Shown piece by piece: positions 57,401 through 64,000 of a stretch of 64,000 nucleotides of DNA (positions are counted from its first letter, which is position 1; every line of letters begins with the position of its first letter). The stretch comes from Cryptomeria japonica (lineage: Eukaryota > Streptophyta > Pinopsida > Cupressales > Cupressaceae): positions 52,557 to 116,556 of the forward strand of contig NW_026729280.1 of assembly GCF_030272615.1 (NCBI RefSeq), written 5' to 3'. A program made the translations under genes and the position numbers. The notes beneath the pieces were generated by a model. It saw only the letters and a program-made list of their open reading frames with translations, ran no database searches and was not told the DNA's origin.

Positions 57401-58054
57401 GAGATACCTAGCAACCTTGACATTTTCATCCTCTTGGACCTTTGACCTAAGGCATAGCTTCTAAAACTCCTCGGTGTAGCTACTGACATCTAACTCTTTT
57501 TGCCTAAGGTTTTTCCTCTTCCTATGAAGTTGTATTTCATAGTCCTCAAGAATGTAAGTCTCTCTGATCTTGGACAACATTGCCTTCCAAGTTGCTATGG
57601 ACTTTTTTCCCTCTTTCTCACGTTCATCCTGAATGAACTTCCACCATGTTAAGGTAGCTCCTCTCAACCTGGACTTAGCCAGCTTCACTTTCTAGGCCTC
57701 TATTACACCATCACATTCAAAATGGTTCTCAAGACCCTCAATCCACTCCATGACCACTTCTGGGTCCACTTTACCACTGAATAGTGAGACTCCTTCTAGT
57801 GTTCTCCCACTCATAGCCTTCAAGGCTTTCAAAAAGGGTTCATTCTCTATCATAGGGTTTGGTAGAGGGATTTCATCCTCTATAGCTAATAGCTTACCCC
57901 TATCTTCTATTCCATCTATCTTATTGCTGGCTTCATCTGCTTTCACTTCTACTTCTCCCAATTTCTACTCTAGAAGGTCTAGCTTCACTCTGAGTAACCT
58001 ATTTTCTTCTTCCTGATCTTCCATTTTCATGGATAACTCTGCATTTGTCACCAT
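57401..58054 (-). pseudogene. Gypsy-D gag, N-terminal part
   Basis: Starts at an ATG at about 58054, some 40 bp after the primer site. It opens with a charged coiled-coil-like stretch (MKMEDQEEENRLLRVKLDLL), a stop, then MGEVEVKADEASNKIDGIED and GVSLFSGKVDPEVVMEWIEG. After a stop in place of Gln or Trp, the gag core follows: KLAKSRLRGATLTWWKFIQD, LHRKRKNLRQKELDVSSYTE, VARYL at the element-F insertion. Equivalent to the Gypsy-A gag. Confidence 0.9.
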
Positions 58055-58091
58055 GGTTGCCAAATTACTACTTCTTCCCAAGTGTAACTAT

Positions 58092-58103
58092 GCTTTGATA
58101 CCA
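58092..58103 (-). other. Gypsy-D primer binding site
   Basis: TGGTATCAAAGC on the minus strand, three bases after the 5' LTR. It is one change from the initiator-Met site. Confidence 0.85.
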
Positions 58104-58106
58104 CTA

Positions 58107-59967
58107 TGATAGGGAGGTAGGGCAAGGGGGTTGCCCAAATGGCTTGTATTTTTACTAAGTGATAGGTCCTTTGCTAGTTTCAAGGTGTAGTCACTAAAAT
58201 AAGAGTGCAAAAATCTTAAAGGCAACCTAGAAACTCTCCTTTATCCACCTCCCTAAGTCAAACACTCCCCGGTTTTCAAGGGCTTCAACTCCATTATTTT
58301 AGGCTTTGTAGTCTAACAAGATTTTACAAATGATGCTCATAAGGAGTATGCAACATTTACAACTTTTCCCTTTCTTTCTTTCCACAAACACATCATTGCA
58401 TGAGTACCAATTACATTCAAAACATGTAAACATGTCCAACATTAGTGACAAAGGAGAACCACATTAGCCCTGCACAAAAAGGCATTAGGCAATTACAAAC
58501 CAATGAATCATTCACTATCAAAACTTGTTATCACTGCACTTTGCCTCTTTCACTACATTTTCACTTCAACCTACATTTACCACTATCAAAACTCTTTTTC
58601 AAAGGTCTGTCTGATTCCTTTGATCAATGCTCTACCTTTGAATGTTTGTTGACCTTCATATCTACTATTTGGAAGAGGAAGATTGCATAAACAACTCACT
58701 AAAATGCAAAAATCAGTCACAATTGACTGTTATAGCCAGTTGGGCATTATAACTTTGCCTAAAGGATCATTAACTGATCTTGGCAAACTCAAAACCCATG
58801 GGCAAGGTCAAAGACCACTCCTTGTTCTTGTTTGCAAACAAATAAAAGGAGATACAAGGTTTTACAAGCACCAATATATGGTGGAGAGTAAGAAAATGAG
58901 TGGAAACCAACACCAAAACAGTGACTCACTATTTTTTTACACAATTTTCACAAAATGAAAAGTGCAACCATCTTTATCATGGCTTATAAATACTCTTTGC
59001 TTTCACATACAACTTGAACATCAAGACAGGTCTGTCCACCTGATGAATGCATTTGCTATAGAAGAGCAAAGCATCAAACTTCTTCAAAGACCCTAGCCAA
59101 ATGGCACACTTGCCTAGGGCTCCATGGCCACAAAACTTCTTGCACCTGAATTTTTGAAATAAAAACATGTATTTACATATCTTACAAGTTGACCAACTAG
59201 CTCTTGGGAAGCCATGAACATTTAGGGCTTCAAGAAGCCAAGTTGGTCAAGCATCCTTGCCAAATTCCTAGACAAGGCAGTGAAACTATCAAAAGCAATT
59301 AATTTTGCTAAAAACTCAAACCTTAATGAAATTCGATGCCACCAAAGGGAAAAGTTTTAGGAAACACAAGAGAAATTTTAAATGTAAGAACAATACAGCC
59401 AAGTACAGCAGGTGTATGGACTGCTGCTCACATGGAGTTAAAGCTTAGAGGAAAACAAGATAAAAACTAGTGCAAACTTTCAAAATGCTTCATATCTCCA
59501 CAAAATCAACCCTTACAATGGTTAAAGAAGGAGAATAAATACCTCTACAAGTCATTTATCCTCCTGTATGGATAGGTACATGTCCAAGAGCACTCAAATT
59601 TGACATTTTCATGTCTAAAATGACAACTTTCAATGCCTAGATGATGCAAGGTTGACCTCAAAGACTACCAATCACTTAAGAACACTAATCACACCTAAAA
59701 ACCAAACAAAAAGCATGTCTAAAAACTTTTCAAAACAAAAACACATTGAAAACTCACTTTTCCCAATATTTTGCTAGGCAACTCCAAACTAGCAACTTTG
59801 AGCAAAAAGATGAAAACAGGAAACATGACCACACAATGAGTTCAAAACTCATCCAAAAAACTTAGAACAACTCAAAAAATTCTTAGACAAACTCTCCAAC
59901 TCAAGACTAATAAAATCAAACCTGCTATCAAACCCGTGATGAAATGAAGCTAGGTGCTCTTGCACCA
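58107..59967 (-). repeat. Gypsy-D 5' LTR (short form)
   Basis: 1,861 bp. It matches 48044-50529 but lacks about 625 bases. The gap lies at about 58316-58320 (gtctaaca joined to agattttac), with aaca present at both ends of the missing segment in the long copy. Confidence 0.93.
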
Positions 59968-60545
59968 CATACATAGCCCACATAAAAACTTTGTGTGCTC
60001 AGTCACCAATATCTCCAGAGCCCTACCGCATCCCACAAATGGCCCTCATGTTGCCCTATCCAGAGAGAGAAACCCACTGATAACTCTTGCCAACACCGCT
60101 GGTACAACCAACCCCGTAGCTATCATGGTGTCCTAGGACACATGTCCTGCCTTCATCTCTAGTCCTGGATCCTGAAACACTCATCTCAATGCTTCCCTAT
60201 CTCCCTTTCGATCGTAAGGAACCAACTCCCCATCAATCAGTATCTGCAGTATCCTGTACACATCCTCTATGGTGACTATCATCTCACCCATTGGCAAATA
60301 AAAAAGTGTATATCTTTGAGTCCCATTTGTCGACTAAATGCAGTCAACAACCCTATGTTCACCCAAAACTCAAACATATACATAATGTATCATAATCCCA
60401 TGGCTTTAACTGCACCTCTATCCCCTAATATCAACTCTCATCATAATCTTTGAGTCAAAGGGTATCTCTCATGTGACTCTAACATAGGTAGGTCCTCTTG
60501 CAGCCAAGCAAATCAACTATTTCAATCCTAGTATTACTCATTGTT
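59968..60545 (-). pseudogene. Antisense PMD-like frame, N-terminal part
   Basis: On the minus strand: FEFWVNIGLLTAFSRQMGLK in one frame, then after a shift MGEMIVTIEDVYRILQILID, GELVPYDRKGDREALR, VFQDPGLEMKAGHV, RALEILVTEHTKFLCGLCM. The (V/I)T(I/L)EDV-x-R/IL...(V/I)(D)GE(L/P)V pattern is the N-terminal signature of plant mobile domains. It runs to the CATAC duplicate and continues at 48043 (LAHLYYELH). Several stops. Together the two parts span about 1.7 kb. Confidence 0.8.
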
Positions 60546-61776
60546 CATCACAAAGTGCTTCTTTGTTATTGTAGTTCTTATATTTATCATATGGCACTTT
60601 ATCATAGTAGTACTCCCTCTTCATCACAAAGTGTTGCTTTTATCTTATCTTTTAGGGAACCTACTTGAGTGCATCCTCTTGAGTAGCTTTTCCAAGTGAC
60701 AACATATGTTCTATCACAAAAGTGTCAATTTCAGCCTAATCCAATTGACAATGTATTTTGTATCACAAAATTGTCAATTTATATGGTACTCCGTATTCAT
60801 CACAAAGTTCCATGCTCTATTCTATCGTAGGGATTTTTCTTGAGTGTATCTTCTTGAGAAGTTTCTTAATTGACAACATATGTTCTATCACAAAATTGTC
60901 AATCCTAGCCCTATCTATTATCCTAGTCTTCCCTAGAGGACTTGTTTGAGTGTATCCTCTCAGCAGCTTATCCAATTGACAACATATATTTATCACAGAA
61001 CTGTCGATTTGACCTTGAAGACACAAATGTGCATTCATGACACAAACACACTTACATACTACATAGATGTTCCTATATTTCACAGATGTGCCTCTGTCTT
61101 GCATATATACGCCTGCTCTACACAAATGTTTCTACATTTCACAAACTCACTCGCATTTGACATAAATGATTTTCAAACCATAGACGCGTTTACACTCAAC
61201 ACAGACACGCCTAACCTACCTAGATGCGCCTGGAACCAATGGAGAAACGCCTTCATGTTTTTTGCCCTGCTTGACAAGTTTCTTAGACATACCTAATATG
61301 CATTTATTGACCTACCTAATATGTATTTATGACAACAATTAATGCAACAATGTACAAGGTGGTTTTTTGGTACTCAATGGCTCTCCTGCATCTATTGGCC
61401 TCTGATATCGGTGAACATGGTCGACTCTATGCATTAATGCCATCACTGTTGACTACTCTTTTCTCTCTCTGCACTCTGATCTCTTAGGTCTGTGGATGAC
61501 AATGAGTATGTTTTCCCTCGTAGTCTATCTTATAGACTACCCTAGCCCTATTATCCGGAGTCCTTCTTTATCTTGTGACTTTTTCACTCTATCCTATCTT
61601 GTTTGTCCTTTCTATCCTTTCTTTCTTATCGAGAGATTGTCTATGATCTTTTCAGACATTTTCATCCAATCTCTCAAGGGGTCATATCATTCCCGTCTTG
61701 GGGAAACTTTGTATCAGTTTATCTTATCTTCTTTGAAACAATGTGACAAGTTGCATTGTCTCCAAGAGGAGCAAAA
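60546..61776 (+). other. Gypsy-C 3' region with repeats and PPT
   Basis: Non-coding. Three copies of a ~70-bp block (ttgagtgtatcctctt ... ttgacaacatatgttctatcac) start near 60664, 60839 and 60946. Words like those of the 21-bp leader array are scattered in 61010-61260 (cacaaatgtg, cacagatgtgcct). A polypurine tract ccaagaggagcaaaa lies at about 61762-61776. Confidence 0.75.
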
Positions 61777-62537
61777 TGTAGACACCTAAAATTATTTTTA
61801 TTTATTTAATTATTTTATCTTAATTCTTCTATTAATTAAATAAATCTTTATTTATTTAATTAATTCATTTATCCTCTTCCAAGGCTTTCCTCATTTCAAT
61901 AAATATTTTTATTTATTTAAATTGTCCTTTTCCTAAATTAAATAAATATTTTATTTATTTAATTAAATCCTACTTCTTCTATTAATTAACTAAATTTTTA
62001 TTTATTTAATTAATTCATTATCCTTTTCTATTCATGACACATGTCACTCATCTCTTAATTCTTACACTACCTACCCTCTCATCATTTTATTATTTCTTCT
62101 ACCTACTCTCTAATCCTAGCCGACCATCTATCTTTACACCTCTTAATCTTATCCCTTCATTTCCTACAGTGTCTTGTATATAAGGACATGCTTCTTTCAT
62201 TATGAATCCTCTTGAGCATTTTAATCAATCTTATGCAATCAAGCCTTTTTGCAATCAAGCTATCAACAATATTTCCATTCTTTGTTGAGCTCTTGTGCAC
62301 ACATAAAATTTGAGAACAAATATATCAAGAAAGATCAATGAAGATGGGAAGAATGGAGATTCAAACCCCAATGGATATGTGATGGTATAATATTTGTGAT
62401 TTTATTGACTTGCATTGTCTTAAGTATTCTCCATATGTTATGGTGGATCTTTGTTGTTGTTAGGCTAGGGTTTTGTAGTTGAATTCATTTCATCTTTCAA
62501 TATTATTGTTTCCATTATCCACTTTTCACCATACACA
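61777..62537 (+). repeat. Gypsy-C 3' LTR
   Basis: 761 bp, TGTAGACACC...ATACACA, followed by the GGTTG duplicate. Retains the AT palindromes (about 61793-62012) and the TATA box gtatataagg near 62176. Confidence 0.93.
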
Positions 62538-64000
62538 GGTTGTAATCAATTTTCATGAAATAAAGCAATTTGTTCTGCATTGCCTCCATCATATCTTTGT
62601 GTTTCCATTGTCTTTTACTCTTGTTGAATGGTCCAGATTGATCTCTTGAGGTCCCTCCTCACATGTGAATGCTTTAATTGGTATCAGAGTGAAGTTTCAT
62701 TCAGGAGGTTGCGTGTCCTGAAATTTTTGTTGTTGGGTGACGGATTGAGGATACGACCTATAGCTACAAAGGACCGGCATGAGCGATAGCATGGAGAGGA
62801 ACTAGGAATGCTAGAGCACGTGGGAATGCAGACCCTACTGTGATGGAGATGTTGTGAGGTATAGCAGCCCAATTGGAAGCCATGGAGATAGCCCAAATAA
62901 AAGGCCGACATATTGAAAATGCAGGTGAAGATGAAAGTTAAGAAGTCCCGACAAAACAAATAAACCTATTGGTGGTTGATCTGGATGAGGAAAGGTTTTT
63001 GATGGTTTCTAGTAGGGAGAATACTAAACCTCGTTTTACCCCACCAAAATATGATGGGAAGTTGGATTCCAATGAATTGATGGATTGGATCTCGGAGATG
63101 GAGAAATATTTTTATTTTGAAAACATTGCACAAGAGAGGAAGGTGAAATATACCAATACTCAGTTGAAAGGTCATGCATCTCTTTGGTGGGAGGATTTGC
63201 AAGTTGAGAGATAGAGAAGAGGTAAATAGAAGATTAAGACATGACATCAAATGATTGTTAAGTTGAAGTTAAAATTTATATTAGATTATTATCAAGTGAA
63301 TCTATTCTGAAAGTTGTAGAATTTGAGACAAAAGGATTCTAATGTGAAGGAATCACTGAAGCATTATACAAGTTGAATATCACATCCAAACATGTTGATG
63401 ATAAAATTGAACAAGTTGCAAGATATTTGAATAGATTGCGAATTTCCATACAAGATGAACTCATCTTGATCAAATTGCAAAGTGTTGAAGAGGCTTACCA
63501 ATATGCCCTAAAGGCATAAGAGAAGCTAAACAAAAGACATGAGCAAAAACAGAGAGGCAGAGGTGGAAGGTTTACTGGAGAAAGATTTCAAGGAGGAAAA
63601 GGGTATACTAGAGGAAGAGGAACCTGTACAGATCACAACAAGGACAAGGAAGTGAACAAAGAAGGTAATTTAAGAATGATAGAAATTTCTACCAGAGGAG
63701 AGAACCGGATGCTTAGCGAAATGATAATTTTGGAAGACAAGACAAGATAACATTTAGAGGAACTTGGTATAAGTGTGGAGGAGAAGGACATCGTTCTTTC
63801 TAGTGTAAGAAGACAAAGAATGCCATAAGAGAAATAGTGGTGGAAGAAAACCCCAGCAGATCAAACAATAAATTGAAAGATGGAGAATTGTTGATGATAA
63901 GGAGAGCTTTGTGTCATACTAGAGGAGATGAAGAGGCCTTGCAAAGGAAGAATTTTTTCAAGACCATATGTAAGGTATTTGGTAAGTTTTATAAATTTGT
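62538..64000 (+). mobile_element. Gypsy-E: host gypsy element, right part
   Basis: The LTR tail (62538-~62677), a primer site (tggtatcagagt, 62679-62690) and a gag continue from 27.9-29.2 kb after removal of Gypsy-C. The element runs off the window. Gypsy-C sits in its 5' LTR. Confidence 0.75.
62800..64000 (+). pseudogene. Gypsy-E gag, knuckle damaged
   Basis: The open piece 62969-63214 shows PRFTPPKYDGKLDSNELMDW, ISEMEKYFYFENIAQERKVK and LKGHASLWWEDLQVER, a Ty3/gypsy gag domain. After stops, RYLNRLRISIQDELILIKLQ (about 63421-63480) and a basic Arg/Gly region follow. The knuckle at about 63762-63810 reads WYKCGGEGHRSF, stop, CKK: the first Cys is Trp and a stop lies before the last Cys. Incomplete at the window end. 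Confidence 0.82.

Larger units (their letters stand above)
48044..59967 (-). mobile_element. Gypsy-D: Ty3/gypsy chromovirus
   Basis: LTRs at 48044-50529 and 58107-59967, ends TGATAGGG and TGCACCA on the + strand, flanked by perfect CATAC duplicates (48039-48043, 59968-59972). Internal order on the minus strand: gag, protease, RT-RNase H, integrase, chromodomain. About 9.0 kb without the nested element F. Closest to Gypsy-A in sequence. It is much better kept, with long open frames, but its RT active site is altered. It splits the PMD frame of Gypsy-C. Confidence 0.95.
29188..62537 (+). mobile_element. Gypsy-C: Tat-like element with antisense PMD
   Basis: LTRs at 29188-29931 and 61777-62537 begin TGTAGACACC and end ATACACA. 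Both are flanked by GGTTG (29183-29187 and 62538-62542), so the 33-kb interval is one insertion with later nested insertions. + strand content: gag, DGG-type protease and the tail of integrase; the RT, RNase H and integrase core are deleted. A minus-strand PMD frame lies between the integrase tail and the 3' LTR, the position where Tat-lineage elements carry antisense ORFs. Nested inside are a copia solo LTR, Copia-C and Gypsy-D. Confidence 0.92.

Overview
This window is plant nuclear DNA made almost entirely of nested, decayed transposable elements. I found no intact host gene, rRNA, tRNA or CRISPR array. The clues are chromodomain-bearing Ty3/gypsy elements, Sirevirus-like Ty1/copia elements, an L1-type LINE with a C-terminal RNase H, and a Tat-like Ty3/gypsy element carrying an antisense plant-mobile-domain frame. 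The density, age and depth of nesting suggest a very large plant genome, possibly a gymnosperm; the species is a guess. Element names (Gypsy-A, Copia-B and so on) are local labels.

Left part (1-10150). A copia LTR remnant (1-254) abuts Gypsy-A, a + strand chromovirus (about 255-7694) with gag, protease, RT/RNase H, integrase and chromodomain, all broken. It sits inside a LINE whose RT, zinc-binding region and RNase H start remain at 7695-9653. The LINE is then cut by a minus-strand LTR of family F (9654-10150).

Middle (10151-29187). Copia-B (10151-24198, +) is a gag-only Sirevirus-like element with LTRs of about 2.4 kb. Its 5' LTR is truncated at the left and is also split by a complete minus-strand copia, Copia-A (10597-18069, TSD AGCGT/AGCAT). 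To the right are a minus-strand gypsy gag/protease relic (24199-about 25700), about 2 kb of unassigned AT-rich DNA, and the probable left part of the LTR of Gypsy-E.

Right part (29188-64000). Gypsy-C is a 33-kb interval (29188-62537) bounded by LTRs and by the TSD GGTTG, inserted in Gypsy-E, whose gag resumes at 62.8 kb. Gypsy-C has lost RT and the integrase core but keeps gag, protease, the integrase tail and an antisense plant mobile domain (PMD) frame. Its interior holds a copia solo LTR (33925-35379, TSD GAAGG), a full but dead copia (Copia-C, 38413-45768) and a minus-strand chromovirus (Gypsy-D, 48044-59967, TSD CATAC) that splits the PMD frame. Gypsy-D's gag is in turn split by a 2.9-kb non-autonomous element, F (54502-57400, TSD GAGAT), the youngest-looking insertion.

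The order of insertion on the right is therefore Gypsy-E, then Gypsy-C, then Gypsy-D, then element F. Most coding damage consists of C-to-T or G-to-A changes (CAG to TAG, CGA to TGA, Cys to Tyr), as expected of long-methylated repeats. All coordinates and alignments were made by eye.
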